Assembly: GCA_019120575.1 (NCBI GenBank)
Contig: DWUU01000025.1
Location: 1-64,000 of the forward strand
Source: Candidatus Mediterraneibacter quadrami
GTDB taxonomy: Bacteria > Bacillota > Clostridia > Lachnospirales > Lachnospiraceae
DNA length: 64,000 nucleotides
Direction: 5' to 3'
Part shown: positions 23,384 to 33,325 of the stretch, one piece after another
Numbering within the stretch: the stretch's first letter is position 1
Layout of the letters: every line of letters begins with the position of its first letter
Notes under the pieces: generated by a model
What the model saw: only the letters and a program-made list of their open reading frames with translations
What the model was told of the DNA's origin: nothing
Databases searched by the model: none
Position numbers and translations under genes: made by a program

Positions 23384-25687
23384 TCAGCCGGTCGTACGCT
23401 CGATATCGATCACGCTCTCGATCTGCCGGAGCTTCTTGATCACGCCCTCAAGCTGTTCGCGTCCCTGGACGATGAATCCCATATCCAGCGTCGCCGTACC
23501 TTTCTTGCTGGTGCGGATATTGACCGACTTCACATCGATCTTCTCCTCTGTAAATACTTTGGTCACGTCCATGAGAAGCCCCTGGCGGTCCGCCGCATAC
23601 ATCTTGAGCTCTGCAAGATACTGTCCGCCGCCCTCGGTCTCTTCCGGATCTTCCCACTCGGCGTCGATCAGGCGCTCCCGCTCCGCCGCCGAGAGATGGA
23701 GCATGTTCACGCAGTCCGTCCGGTGGATGGACATACCGCGCCCCCGGGTGACGAACCCGACGATCTCATCTCCGGGAACCGGATTGCAGCATTTGGAGAA
23801 CCGGACGGCCATATCGTTGATGCCCTTGACAACGATGCCGCTCTTGGACTTGGCGATGTGCACCTTCTGCTGGTTCGCCTCTGAGATCTTCTCCAGGATC
23901 GTCTCGTCGGTGATCTCTTTTTTGTGTTCTTTCTCGTACTCCTCCTGCAGCCGGTTGACCACCTGGCCTTCCTTCAGGCCGCCGTGCCCGATTGCCGCCA
24001 GCACGGCGTCCCAGTCGCGGAACCCGTATTTCTTCTGCACGATCTGCTGGTACTTCGGCTTCAGGATATTGAGCAGTTCGATATTTTTACTGCGGCAGTA
24101 GGATGCGATCAGCTCCTTGCCGCGGATGATATTATCTTCTTTAAACTCTTTCTTAAACCACTGATTGATCTTGTTCTTGGCCTGCGTGCTCTTGACGATA
24201 TTCAGCCAGTCCCGGCTCGGTCCCCTGGAGTTCTGGGAGGTCAGGATCTCAATCCTGTCGCCGTTCTGGATCTTGTAATCGATGTTGACAAGCTTCCCGT
24301 TTACCCGGGCGCCGACCATCTTATTGCCCACCGCGCTGTGGATTGCGTAGGCAAAATCCACCGGCGTGGAACCGTTCGGCAGATTCTTCACATCGCCGTT
24401 CGGCGTGAAACAGTACACATCGTCCGCGAACAGGTCCAGGTCGCCTTTGAGCAGGCTCAAAAACTCCCGGTTGTCCGACATGTCACGCTGCCACTCCAGA
24501 ATCTGGCGCAGCCAGTTCAGCTTCTCCTCCTGGGAGGCCATACTCTTCGCCGCATCCGCGCCCTCTTTATATTTCCAGTGGGCTGCGATACCGTATTCCG
24601 CCGTCTTGTGCATCTCCTCAGTACGGATCTGGATCTCAAAGGGCTGTCCCGAAGGCCCCATCAGCGTCGTGTGGAGCGACTGGTACATGTTCGGCTTCGG
24701 CATGGCGATGTAATCCTTAAAACGCCCCGGGATCGGGGTGTACATCTCATGGATCACACCCAGCGCCGCGTAGCAGTCCTTTACCGTATCCACGATGATC
24801 CGCACGGCGAACAGATCGTACACCTGGTCCAGCGTCTTGTTCTGGTTCACCATCTTCTTATATATACTGAAGAAATGTTTCACCCGGCCATAGACCTTTG
24901 CCCTGATGTGTGCATTCTCCATATGCTTTGTAACTTCCGCCACGATCTGCTGGACGAACTCCTCGCGCTCGGTCTTCCGCTCGTTCAGGTCCTTCACCAG
25001 CTGATTGTAGACATCCGGCTTCCAGTACTTAAGAGAGAGGTCGTCGAGCTCCGTCTTGATCTTCGATATACCGAGCCGCCGGGCGATGGGCGCATAGATG
25101 TCCATCGTCTCCCTTGCCTTCTCCTGCTGCTTGGCCGGCGTCATAAACTCCAGCGTGCGCATATTGTGGAGCCGGTCCGCAAGCTTGATGATAATGACGC
25201 GGATATCCTTGGCCATGGCCAGGAACATTTTTCTTAAATTCTCCGCCTGGACTTCCAGCTTATCCTGGGAGTAGTTCAGCTGTCCCAGCTTGGTTACGCC
25301 GTCTACGAGAAGAGCTACCTCTTCCCCGAACTCCCGGGTAATGTCGTCCAGCGTCATAGCCGTATCTTCCACCGCATCGTGGAGCATGCCGGCGACAATA
25401 GTCTCTTTATCCATCTCCAGATCCGCCAGGATGATCCCCACCCACAGAGGATGGATGATGTACGGCTCCCCGGATTTCCTTACCTGATCTTTATGCGCGT
25501 CTTTCGCAATGCGGTACGCCTTCTCCACCATGGAGATGTCCGCAGACGGATGGTATTTCCGGATCCTTGCGACCAGCGCCTGATAGAGCTGTTCCGGATC
25601 CTGATAATCCTCGGGCGCTTTAACGGCATGGCCGTCCACGATCTCAAGATTCTTATTCAGCTGTTCATACTCAAGTGTTGCTGCCAT
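23384..25687 (-). CDS. rel: Bifunctional (p)ppGpp synthetase/hydrolase
   Basis: A 767-residue Rel/SpoT protein that makes and degrades the starvation alarmone (p)ppGpp. Domains in order: HD hydrolase (KDQVRKSGEPYIIHPLWVG, HDAVEDTAMTLDDI at about 50-200), RelA/SpoT synthetase (YDLFAVRIIVD, about 240-370), TGS (FTPNGDVKNLPNGSTPVDFA, about 430-490), a zinc-finger/helical region with KCCNPVPGDEIVGF, and a C-terminal ACT domain. All parts look complete, so both activities are expected. GGGGGAG precedes the ATG. A terminator separates it from recJ upstream. Confidence 0.97.
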   Translation of the reverse strand: MAATLEYEQLNKNLEIVDGHAVKAPEDYQDPEQLYQALVARIRKYHPSADISMVEKAYRIAKDAHKDQVRKSGEPYIIHPLWVGIILADLEMDKETIVAGMLHDAVEDTAMTLDDITREFGEEVALLVDGVTKLGQLNYSQDKLEVQAENLRKMFLAMAKDIRVIIIKLADRLHNMRTLEFMTPAKQQEKARETMDIYAPIARRLGISKIKTELDDLSLKYWKPDVYNQLVKDLNERKTEREEFVQQIVAEVTKHMENAHIRAKVYGRVKHFFSIYKKMVNQNKTLDQVYDLFAVRIIVDTVKDCYAALGVIHEMYTPIPGRFKDYIAMPKPNMYQSLHTTLMGPSGQPFEIQIRTEEMHKTAEYGIAAHWKYKEGADAAKSMASQEEKLNWLRQILEWQRDMSDNREFLSLLKGDLDLFADDVYCFTPNGDVKNLPNGSTPVDFAYAIHSAVGNKMVGARVNGKLVNIDYKIQNGDRIEILTSQNSRGPSRDWLNIVKSTQAKNKINQWFKKEFKEDNIIRGKELIASYCRSKNIELLNILKPKYQQIVQKKYGFRDWDAVLAAIGHGGLKEGQVVNRLQEEYEKEHKKEITDETILEKISEANQQKVHIAKSKSGIVVKGINDMAVRFSKCCNPVPGDEIVGFVTRGRGMSIHRTDCVNMLHLSAAERERLIDAEWEDPEETEGGGQYLAELKMYAADRQGLLMDVTKVFTEEKIDVKSVNIRTSKKGTATLDMGFIVQGREQLEGVIKKLRQIESVIDIERTTG

Positions 25688-25728
25688 AACCGCTCCCCCT
25701 TCAAAGTATTTCCCGTAAAATGTCTAAA

Positions 25729-25763
25729 GAAAAAAGGATGCCTCTTTTCAATGTGGGGCATCC
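25729..25763 (-). terminator. Terminator after recJ
   Basis: GGATGCC (25757-25763) pairs with GGCATCC (25736-25742) on the minus strand, followed by TTTTTTC. It lies between recJ and rel, so rel probably has its own promoter or depends on readthrough. Confidence 0.65.
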
Positions 25764-25842
25764 CCGACGATTATGTGATATCTCTATAATATTCATAGTA
25801 TATCACTTATTTGTCGAATTTCAAATATTTTCTGTAGTATCC

Positions 25843-27555
25843 TTACTGATAATTCACGATCGTGACCTGCACGGTCCTTCTCCCCATATATTCATTGACA
25901 GACGGATAATATGTAAATGACATGACCTGCTTTCGCTCCATCTCTCTCAGGCAGTCTTCCACATCCCCGAAGTACACCGCTTCCATCTGATTTCCCTGCT
26001 CATCCTGCAGCCGGCATTTAAGCACGTTTCGGTTCTTCCCGAAGATTCGGGGGCTGATCACCCGCAGGTTCCGCTCGGCAAAGAGAGGCTTCGGATTCCC
26101 CTTGCCGAAGGGTTCCAGAAGTTCCAGCTCTGTGATCAGTTCTTCTGTGATGTACGGGAACGGCAGCCGCATATCAATGGAAACTTTCTCCTGCAGATCT
26201 TCTTCGCTCAGATCGCACAGGCTGTTGATCGTCTCCCGGAACCGTTCCACATTCCGCTCATCAAGGGACAGTCCCGCCGCCAGTTTATGTCCGCCGAATT
26301 TTGTAAAGAGCGCCCGGCATCTGCACATCTGGGCGAACATATCGTAAGTCTCGATGGAACGGCCGGAACCTTTAACGCCGTCCTCCGCCCGCGTGAGCAC
26401 GAAAGTCGGCCGGTAATACCGCTCCCGGATGCGCCCGGCGATGATCCCGGCGATGCTTTCGTGGCAGTCCGGCAGATAGATGACCAGCACTTTATCTTCT
26501 TTCAGGGAGGTGCTCTCGATCATCTGCACCGCTTCCTCCACCCCCCGCTCCGTCATCTCTTTCCGGCTGTCGTTCAATGCTTTTAAATCCTCCGCCAGCA
26601 TGACCGCGTCCCGTCTTGTGCGGGCATTCAGAAGTTCCAGCGCCCGTTTGGCCGTGTCAAGACGTCCGCTGGCATTGATGCAGGGCCCCAGGACGAATCC
26701 GATGTGATAGGCGTTCAGCCGTTCCGCGTCAACGCCCGTGCACTCGATCAGCGCCTTCAGCCCCTGATTACGGGTGCGTTTGAGCATCTCCAGTCCCTGC
26801 TTTACAAAGATCCGGTTTTCACCGGCGAGATCCATCACGTCGCCCACGGTCGCGATGGCCACATTTTCCATCAGATAATCCACATCCTCCGGGTCCCGCT
26901 GCATCACATTGTAGAGCGCCTCAATAAGCTTATACGCAACCGCCGCGCCGCACAGCCCCTTGAAAGGGTAGGCGCAGTCCGGCTGATGGGGATCGACCAC
27001 TGCATCCGCCCGGGGCAGGATATATTCCTTCTCCCCGTTCATTTCCACATAAGGCACTTCATGATGGTCCGTCACAATGACTGTCAGGCCGTTTTTCTTC
27101 CCGTAGTCAATCTCCTCCGATGCGGCGATCCCGTTATCACAGGTAATGATCGTATCGATCCCGTCATCGATCGCACGGTCGATGAGATCAATATTCAGCC
27201 CGTATCCGTCTTTGATCCGGTCCGGAATGTCCGTATCCACGTCCGCCCCCAGCCCGGACAGCCCCTGCTGCAGAATGTAGGTGGCGTTCACCCCGTCAAT
27301 ATCATAATCGCCGATCACCCGGATGGCTTTTTTCTCACGGATCTTCTCTGAGAGGATCTCCACCGCCCGGTCCATGTCCTTCATCAGCATCCCGTCATGA
27401 AGATCGGCGATCGTGCCGTTCAGGTAGAGATCAATCGCCTCATCTCCCGTGACGTCCCGGTTGCGGATGAGCCGGGCAAGGATCGGGGAAATGTGATACT
27501 TCTCCGCAATCGCATTGAAATCCGCTTTCTTCATCGTGATGAACCATCGTTCCAT
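25843..27555 (-). CDS. recJ: Single-stranded-DNA exonuclease RecJ
   Basis: A 570-residue DHH-family 5'-3' exonuclease used in recombination and repair. Motif I is IRVIGDYDIDGVNATYIL, the DHH motif is in VIVTDHHEVPY, and the DHHA1-like GSGRSIETYDMF follows near 390; the C-terminal OB domain closes with GNQMEAVYFGD. Length is normal for the clostridial form. CAGGAGGCG precedes the start. It diverges from the GH31 gene. Confidence 0.95.
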   Translation of the reverse strand: MERWFITMKKADFNAIAEKYHISPILARLIRNRDVTGDEAIDLYLNGTIADLHDGMLMKDMDRAVEILSEKIREKKAIRVIGDYDIDGVNATYILQQGLSGLGADVDTDIPDRIKDGYGLNIDLIDRAIDDGIDTIITCDNGIAASEEIDYGKKNGLTVIVTDHHEVPYVEMNGEKEYILPRADAVVDPHQPDCAYPFKGLCGAAVAYKLIEALYNVMQRDPEDVDYLMENVAIATVGDVMDLAGENRIFVKQGLEMLKRTRNQGLKALIECTGVDAERLNAYHIGFVLGPCINASGRLDTAKRALELLNARTRRDAVMLAEDLKALNDSRKEMTERGVEEAVQMIESTSLKEDKVLVIYLPDCHESIAGIIAGRIRERYYRPTFVLTRAEDGVKGSGRSIETYDMFAQMCRCRALFTKFGGHKLAAGLSLDERNVERFRETINSLCDLSEEDLQEKVSIDMRLPFPYITEELITELELLEPFGKGNPKPLFAERNLRVISPRIFGKNRNVLKCRLQDEQGNQMEAVYFGDVEDCLREMERKQVMSFTYYPSVNEYMGRRTVQVTIVNYQ

Positions 27556-27624
27556 ATATAAACGCCTCCTGTTTTTCAGCTGTTTCTTTCTTATTTACAA
27601 GGATAACAAACTCCATGCTTTTTG

Positions 27625-27638
27625 AAAAGCGCTTAGAT
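27625..27638. promoter_or_regulatory. cre-like or LacI-type operator candidate
   Basis: GAAAAGCGCTTAGA contains the palindrome AAGCGCTT and matches 10 of 14 positions of a CcpA/LacI-family cre box. It lies about 150 bases upstream of the GH31 gene. Weak evidence. Confidence 0.3.
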
Positions 27639-27644
27639 TATATA

Positions 27645-27706
27645 GCAGTATTCTGTTATTATTTTGCAGAATACTGCAAGTTTTTTCTTTTGCGAAGCAC
27701 TATAAT
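27645..27706 (+). promoter_or_regulatory. Hairpin and -10 box upstream of GH31
   Basis: An 11-bp perfect inverted repeat (GCAGTATTCTG, 27645-27655 with CAGAATACTGC, 27667-27677) is followed by a T-rich run (27681-27690) and then TATAAT at 27701-27706. It could be a terminator for a short upstream transcript or a regulator site placed at the -35 position. No clear -35 box is present, which fits an activated promoter. Confidence 0.5.
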
Positions 27707-27776
27707 GCAATTAAAAGGAAGCAGTTCTGACACAGACTGTACGAATTCATTTTATACCGCGAAAGGAGAAATCATT

Positions 27777-29816
27777 ATGATCCGCAAATTCATTTACGGA
27801 ACCCCATTTGACACTGAAGCAGTCACAACAGAAATCCCCTGCTCTGACGGAACGCCCGCATACGGAACGGTCTGCACATCCGGCTCCCCCGACGCCGGAG
27901 ACGGATTTACGTTTACGTATACTATGGATAAAGATGACATCGTCTACGGCCTGGGCGAAGCAAGCCGCGGGATCAATAAGCGGGGCTGGTGCTATACAAG
28001 CAACTGTACCGATGATCCGAACCATACGGAAGACAAGCATTCCCTCTACGGAGCCCACAATTTCGTGATCATTTCCGGGAAAGAGACCTTCGGCCTCTTC
28101 TTCGACTATCCGGGAAAACTGACCTTTGACATCGGCTATACCCGCCAGGATACGATGCGCGTCTTCTGTGAAAATGCAGATCTGGCCCTGTATGTCATCG
28201 AAGGAGATTCCGCCTGCGACATTGTGAAGCAGTTCCGGAAGATCATCGGCCGCAGCTACATCCCGCCGAAATTCGCGTTCGGTTTCGGGCAGAGCCGCTG
28301 GGGATACAAGACGAAGGAAGATTTCCGGGCCGTGGCTGAAACGTACCGGAAGAATCACCTTCCGCTTGATATGATCTATATGGACATCGACTACATGGAG
28401 GCCTACAAGGACTTCACCCTCAACAAAGACTTTGATGACTTCGCCGATTTTGTCAGGGAGCTGAAGGACCGGCACGTCCGCCTCATCCCCATCATCGACG
28501 CCGGCGTAAAAGTAGAGGAGGGATATGACGTGTACGAGGAGGGCGTGAAGAACCGCTACTTCTGTCAGCGGGAAGACGGCTCCGACTTCGTGGCGGCTGT
28601 ATGGCCGGGCGACACCCATTTCCCGGATGTGCTCAACCCGGAGGCCCGCAGATGGTTCGGCGACAAATACCGTTTCCTTACCGACCAGGGCATTGAAGGA
28701 TTCTGGAACGATATGAACGAGCCCGCCATCTTCCATTCCGCCGAAGGACTGGCCGAGGCAAAAAAACTGGCGGCTGAATTCGCCGGATCCGGAACAGCAA
28801 ACTGGGACGGAAGTCTGAAAAGCGAAGACGGCGCTGTCAGTGTCGACCAGCTTGGCGACAAACTCCGTTCTCTCGCTAACAGCCCGGAGGATTACGCCCG
28901 GTTCTATCACAATGTAAACGGGAAACGGATCCGCCACGACAAAGTCCACAACCTGTTCGGATTCAATATGACCCGGGCGGCGGGCGAGGCCTTTGACCGG
29001 ATCGACCCGGATAAGCGGTTCCTCATGTTCTCCCGGTCGTCCTATATCGGCATGCACCGCTACGGCGGCATCTGGACCGGCGACAACATGGCCTGGTGGT
29101 CCCACATCCTGCTCTGCCTGAAGATGATGCCCTCCCTCAATATGTGCGGCTTCCTGTACACCGGCTGCGACCTGGGCGGCTTCGGGGCGGATACGACCCG
29201 CGACCTGCTGCTGCGCTTCCTCGGACTTGGCATCTTCACACCGCTCATGCGCAACCATGCGGCCCTCGGCACCCGCGAACAGGAGTGCTATCAGTTCGAA
29301 GATACGGAAGATTTCCGGCACATGCTGGGCGTGCGCTACCGCCTGCTGCCCTACCTGTACAGCGAATACATGAAGGCTGCGCTGAACGACGACCTGTACT
29401 TCAAACCGCTGGGCTTCGTTTATCCGGAGAACGCCATGGCCGTACGCGTGGAGGATCAGCTCATGCTCGGCAATGAGATCATGATCGCACCGGTTTATGA
29501 ACAGAACGCACGCGGAAGATATGTATACCTGCCGGAAGAAATGAAGTTTGTTAAATTCCTGCCGGACGGCTCCATTTCCGAAGAGATCCTGGGCAAAGGG
29601 ATTCATTATGTGGAGATCGCGCTCAATGAGGCCGCCCTCTTCATCCGCAGCGGAAAGTGCATCCCGGTAGCGGATGCCGCAGAATACGCGGACGGAATCG
29701 ACATGGACAGCATCCGCATGATCGGATATGAAGGCTCTGAATATGTGCTCTATGACGATGACGGAGTCCACAGGGATTATGATAACAAGGCAAATTACAC
29801 AACGCTGAAGATGTAG
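27777..29816 (+). CDS. Glycoside hydrolase family 31 alpha-glucosidase
   Basis: A 679-residue GH31 enzyme. The catalytic nucleophile Asp is in EGFWNDMNEPAIF (about residue 318), and the acid/base Asp is in GGIWTGDNMAWW (about 431). FAFGFGQSRWGYKTKEDFR marks the barrel entry, and an N-terminal beta-sandwich domain precedes it. There is no signal peptide, so it acts in the cytoplasm on imported oligosaccharides. Alpha-glucosidase is the likeliest activity; other alpha-glycosides are possible. The track start at 27615 is rejected for ATG 27777 with GCGAAAGGAG. An acetyltransferase gene follows after 45 bases, with a 7-bp GC hairpin between them. Confidence 0.93.
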   Translation: MIRKFIYGTPFDTEAVTTEIPCSDGTPAYGTVCTSGSPDAGDGFTFTYTMDKDDIVYGLGEASRGINKRGWCYTSNCTDDPNHTEDKHSLYGAHNFVIISGKETFGLFFDYPGKLTFDIGYTRQDTMRVFCENADLALYVIEGDSACDIVKQFRKIIGRSYIPPKFAFGFGQSRWGYKTKEDFRAVAETYRKNHLPLDMIYMDIDYMEAYKDFTLNKDFDDFADFVRELKDRHVRLIPIIDAGVKVEEGYDVYEEGVKNRYFCQREDGSDFVAAVWPGDTHFPDVLNPEARRWFGDKYRFLTDQGIEGFWNDMNEPAIFHSAEGLAEAKKLAAEFAGSGTANWDGSLKSEDGAVSVDQLGDKLRSLANSPEDYARFYHNVNGKRIRHDKVHNLFGFNMTRAAGEAFDRIDPDKRFLMFSRSSYIGMHRYGGIWTGDNMAWWSHILLCLKMMPSLNMCGFLYTGCDLGGFGADTTRDLLLRFLGLGIFTPLMRNHAALGTREQECYQFEDTEDFRHMLGVRYRLLPYLYSEYMKAALNDDLYFKPLGFVYPENAMAVRVEDQLMLGNEIMIAPVYEQNARGRYVYLPEEMKFVKFLPDGSISEEILGKGIHYVEIALNEAALFIRSGKCIPVADAAEYADGIDMDSIRMIGYEGSEYVLYDDDGVHRDYDNKANYTTLKM

Positions 29817-29861
29817 CCGGCAAAAGCCGGCTCTTCAGCCCGCATGAAGAGAGGTGCTTAC

Positions 29862-30482
29862 ATGGATAACATCAAAAGAAGAGACCTGGAGATGCCCTAC
29901 ATCTCCGACGCCTCCGTAATGGAAGAACAGAAAGCATGCCGCCGGATCCTGCAGGAACTGAATTTTTCAGACCGCTCGGACTTTGAGAAAATCAGCCGGA
30001 TCGTAAAGAAACTGCTCGGGAAATCCGAGAACGCGTTCATCAATCCGCCCTTCTACTGCGATTACGGCTCCCACATCGAGGTGGGAAAGAACTTCTTCGC
30101 CAATTACAACTGCACCATCATAGACGTGGCGAAAGTGACGATCGGAGACAACTGCCAGATGGCCCCCAATGTGGCCATCTACACGGCCGGTCATCCGCTC
30201 CATCCCGTATCCAGAAACTCCCTGTACGAGTACGGGATCAGTGTGACCATCGGCGATAATGTCTGGATCGGCGGCAACACGGTCATCCTGCCCGGGGTGC
30301 ACATCGGCAGCAACACTGTCATCGGCGCCGGCAGCGTGGTGACGAAAGACATCCCCGACTGGGTGGTTGCAGCCGGCAACCCGTGCAGAGTGATCAAAAA
30401 GATCACGGAAGATGATAAAAAATACTATTACAAAGACCGGGAATTCGATGACGAGGCATGGAATGCCATAATAAACGGTTAA
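29862..30482 (+). CDS. Sugar/maltose O-acetyltransferase (LacA/Maa type)
   Basis: A 206-residue left-handed beta-helix acetyltransferase. Hexapeptide repeats run from about residue 60 (IEVGKNFFANYNCTIID) to 180, with the catalytic His in YTAGHPLHPVSR and the C-terminal GAGSVVTKDIPDWVVAAGNP. The N-terminal Mac/Maa-like helical domain is present. It transfers acetyl from acetyl-CoA to a sugar hydroxyl, probably detoxifying excess sugars released by the preceding GH31. The start at 29862 has AGAGGTG before it and is preferred to 29844. Confidence 0.92.
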   Translation: MDNIKRRDLEMPYISDASVMEEQKACRRILQELNFSDRSDFEKISRIVKKLLGKSENAFINPPFYCDYGSHIEVGKNFFANYNCTIIDVAKVTIGDNCQMAPNVAIYTAGHPLHPVSRNSLYEYGISVTIGDNVWIGGNTVILPGVHIGSNTVIGAGSVVTKDIPDWVVAAGNPCRVIKKITEDDKKYYYKDREFDDEAWNAIING

Positions 30483-30489
30483 AAAATGT

Positions 30490-31434
30490 TTAAACCATTC
30501 CCATACATTTCAATATATACAGCCACCCGGTCATGGTAAACGCGCTGAACAGTGTCGTCAGCATGACCACGCTGGATGTGAGCACGCCCTCATGCCCCAT
30601 GTTCCGGGCCATGACATAGCAGCTCACGGTGGTGGCGGAGCTTAACATGACGAGGATCGCCACAAGTTCTTCCCTACGGAAGCCGAGACCCACGGCCAGG
30701 GGCAGGAACAGGGCGGCAAAGAGCAGCAGCTTCATAGCCGAAGCCGTCACAGCCGGCTTTGCCTTTCCGAATGCTTTCTTAAGGTCAAAGCTTGCGCCCA
30801 TGGCCATCAGGCCAAGAGGCGTTGCCGTGGCGCCCACATCGGAGACGGTTTTCTCCAGGATGCCGGGCAGTGGGATCCGAAGCGCCGACCAGAGAAGGCC
30901 GACGACGATGCCGATGATGATCGGGTTGGTGACGATGCCTTTCAGCGTCTTCGCCCAGACTTCTTTATCCAGCTTCTTCCGCTCCAGCTGGAAAAAGGAG
31001 AGCACGACCACCGCCATGATGTTGTAAAGCGGCACGCTGCCGATGATCATGAGCGGCGCCATGCCCGCATCTCCGTATATATTCTGAATGAAGGCGATTC
31101 CGAGGAGCGCCGCGCTGCTCCGGTAGGACGCCTGGATGAATTCGCCCCGGATGCTCTTATCTTTCCACAAAAAAGAAACTGCCGCGGCGAGCGCGATACA
31201 GATGAGCGTCGCCGCGAAGCAGAACAGTACAAACTTCAGATTCCAGACCTCTGCGAAATTAACCGTCGAGAGATCCTCGAAGAGGAGGACCGGCAGAGGC
31301 ACGAGGAATACGAATTTATTCATTTTCGACGCAAATACGTCGTCGATCAGTCCCAGTTTCTTAAGTATGAACCCCAGCACCATAAGTAAGAAGATCGGCA
31401 CAGTTGCATTCAGGCTGAAGATCAGATTTTCCAT
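30490..31434 (-). CDS. AEC-family (auxin efflux carrier-like) transporter
   Basis: A 314-residue membrane protein with about ten helices in two inverted halves. It has MENLIFSLNATVPIFLLMVLGFILKK at the N-terminus and the family features SYRSSAALLGIAFIQNIYG and NPIIIGIVVGLLWS. Bacterial AEC proteins move organic acids such as malate or lactate, or amino acids. It ends 7 bases from the convergent acetyltransferase gene and begins 6 bases after pyk, so it is cotranscribed with pyruvate kinase. Confidence 0.9.
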   Translation of the reverse strand: MENLIFSLNATVPIFLLMVLGFILKKLGLIDDVFASKMNKFVFLVPLPVLLFEDLSTVNFAEVWNLKFVLFCFAATLICIALAAAVSFLWKDKSIRGEFIQASYRSSAALLGIAFIQNIYGDAGMAPLMIIGSVPLYNIMAVVVLSFFQLERKKLDKEVWAKTLKGIVTNPIIIGIVVGLLWSALRIPLPGILEKTVSDVGATATPLGLMAMGASFDLKKAFGKAKPAVTASAMKLLLFAALFLPLAVGLGFRREELVAILVMLSSATTVSCYVMARNMGHEGVLTSSVVMLTTLFSAFTMTGWLYILKCMGMV

Positions 31435-31440
31435 TTTCCG

Positions 31441-32862
31441 TTATTCTCCCACAATACATACGCGGATCAGGTTGGTCCGTCCGGGGATGCCAAGCGGGAT
31501 GCCGCCGGCGAATACGATCTCGTCCCCGTCGTCTACCAGTCCGTGACTTTTCGCCGCCTCGATGGCGCGCAGGCAGAGGATCTCGGAACTGTACTCTTCC
31601 TTGACAGACAGGGGGTAGATGCCCCATGACATGTTGAGCTGTCTGCACACCTTCTTGGAACTGGAGCAGCCGCCGATCATACAGCCCGGGCGGTACTTGG
31701 AGATCATCCTTGCCGTACAGCCGGTCTTGCTGGCCGCCAGGATTGCCCTCGCCTTCAGATCAATGGCCGTCATACAGGTGGCGTGAGAAATGGCGTTGGT
31801 CACATCCGGATCTTCCGCGCGCTCCGATTTCCGGAATATTGCATTATAGTCGATATCATGTTCCATGCTGACCGCGATCTTCACCATCATCTTCAGCGCT
31901 TCCACCGGATATTTGCCGGCAGCCGTCTCGCCGGAGAGCATGATCGCACTCGTCCCCTGATGGATGGCATTTGCAACGTCGGTCGCCTCCGCACGGGTCG
32001 GCCTCGGATGCACCATCATGGAATCCAGCATCTGGGTGGCCGTGATCACGACCTTGCCCGCCTGGTAAACCTTCTGGATGATCCGCTGCTGGATGATCGG
32101 AACCTGCTCCAGCGGGATCTCCACGCCCATGTCGCCTCTGGCAACCATGATGCCGTCCGCTTCCTCGATGATCTCGTCGATATTGTCCACGCCCTGCTGG
32201 TTCTCGATCTTTGCAATGATATTGATCAGCTTCCCGCCGTTATCGTCGAGCAGCTTTCTCATCTCCCGCACATCATCCGCCGTTCTTGTAAAGGAAGCCG
32301 CCACAAAGTCAAAATCCTGTTCGATCCCGAACAGAAGGTCATCCCGGTCCTTGGCGCTGATAAACGGCATCTTCAGCTCTACGCCGGGCACATTCACGCC
32401 TTTCCGGTTGGAGATATCTCCGCCGTTGTTGACCCGGCAGACGATGTCTTTCCCTTCGATCTTCTCCACGATCATGCCCACCAGACCGTCATCGATCAGG
32501 ATCGAATCCCCGATCTTCACATCCCGGTACAGATCCTTGTAGGTAACCGTTACATAATCCTGGGTCCCTTCCACCTCGTCATTTTTGAGTGTGAATTCCT
32601 GATCTTCCACAAGGGTGATCTTCCCGTCCTTAAAGCAGCCGATGCGGATCTCCGGTCCCTTGGTGTCAAGGAGTGCCGCGATCGGACGGTCAAACTGCTC
32701 GCGCAGCGTCTTCAGACGGTCCAGACGTGCTTTTTGTTCCTCATGGGTCCCATGTGAAAAGTTAAAACGTGCCACATCCATCCCTTCGCGGATGAGCGCT
32801 TCCAATACTCCTTCTTTATCTGTCGAAGGTCCAAGCGTACAGATGATCTTTGTTTTTCTCAT
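31441..32862 (-). CDS. pyk: Pyruvate kinase
   Basis: A 473-residue glycolytic enzyme converting PEP and ADP to pyruvate and ATP. MRKTKIICTLGPSTD opens the barrel, FDFVAASFTRTADDVREM and the active-site IIAKIENQQGVDNIDEI follow, with MVARGDMGVEIP and the C-terminal allosteric domain. It lacks the extra PEP-utiliser domain found at the C-terminus of some Firmicutes enzymes. The start at 32862 has GGAAAGGAAATGC before it; the track start at 32895 is upstream and unsupported. A TATAAT box lies near 32930. Confidence 0.96.
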   Translation of the reverse strand: MRKTKIICTLGPSTDKEGVLEALIREGMDVARFNFSHGTHEEQKARLDRLKTLREQFDRPIAALLDTKGPEIRIGCFKDGKITLVEDQEFTLKNDEVEGTQDYVTVTYKDLYRDVKIGDSILIDDGLVGMIVEKIEGKDIVCRVNNGGDISNRKGVNVPGVELKMPFISAKDRDDLLFGIEQDFDFVAASFTRTADDVREMRKLLDDNGGKLINIIAKIENQQGVDNIDEIIEEADGIMVARGDMGVEIPLEQVPIIQQRIIQKVYQAGKVVITATQMLDSMMVHPRPTRAEATDVANAIHQGTSAIMLSGETAAGKYPVEALKMMVKIAVSMEHDIDYNAIFRKSERAEDPDVTNAISHATCMTAIDLKARAILAASKTGCTARMISKYRPGCMIGGCSSSKKVCRQLNMSWGIYPLSVKEEYSSEILCLRAIEAAKSHGLVDDGDEIVFAGGIPLGIPGRTNLIRVCIVGE

Positions 32863-32998
32863 TGCATTTCCTTTCCGGATAAATCCGCTCCGCAAAACTG
32901 CGCAGCCGCGGGATTATCCCCATTAATGTATTTATTATAACATTACTGCTCCGCCAATATCCAGAGAGAAATGCAAAGAATTACATGATTTTAACACA

Positions 32999-33325
32999 TC
33001 AGAATACCAGCTGGACGAGCAGCATATAGCACACGGTCCCGCCGGCAATGGACAGGAGCATCTGCCGTTTCCACACGTGCAGCGCAATGACCAGGAGAAT
33101 GGAGATCAGTTCCGGGATGCCGTGGCTTCCCGTCATCAGGCTGACGTCTTTCAGGCTGTATACGACCAGCAGGCCGAATACGGCGCAGGGCAGCACCCTT
33201 CCCAGATACCGGATATATTCCGGCGTGGGCCGCCCCGCCGGGAAAATGAGGAAGGGGAGGAAACGCGTGACCGCCGTCCCGAGGACGACCATCGCTATGG
33301 TCAGGATCTGCTGTGTCAGTGTCAT
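32999..33325 (-). CDS. azlD: AzlD-type small exporter subunit
   Basis: A 108-residue membrane protein with about four helices ([35 protein letters not shown]), the small subunit of the AzlCD branched-chain amino-acid exporter. The track ORF extends upstream into azlC and is wrong there; the start at 33325 overlaps the azlC stop by four bases (ATGA). There is no obvious terminator before pyk. Confidence 0.9.
   Translation of the reverse strand: MTLTQQILTIAMVVLGTAVTRFLPFLIFPAGRPTPEYIRYLGRVLPCAVFGLLVVYSLKDVSLMTGSHGIPELISILLVIALHVWKRQMLLSIAGGTVCYMLLVQLVF

Noticed and set aside
25864-27500. Several plus-strand ORFs across recJ and rel
   Set aside because: All are antisense shadows without ribosome binding sites or recognisable domains.
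27747-29771. 674-aa antisense ORF over the GH31 gene
   Set aside because: It mirrors the codon bias of the plus-strand gene, has no ribosome binding site and reads as low-complexity Ala/Val/His protein; the sense strand has catalytic motifs.
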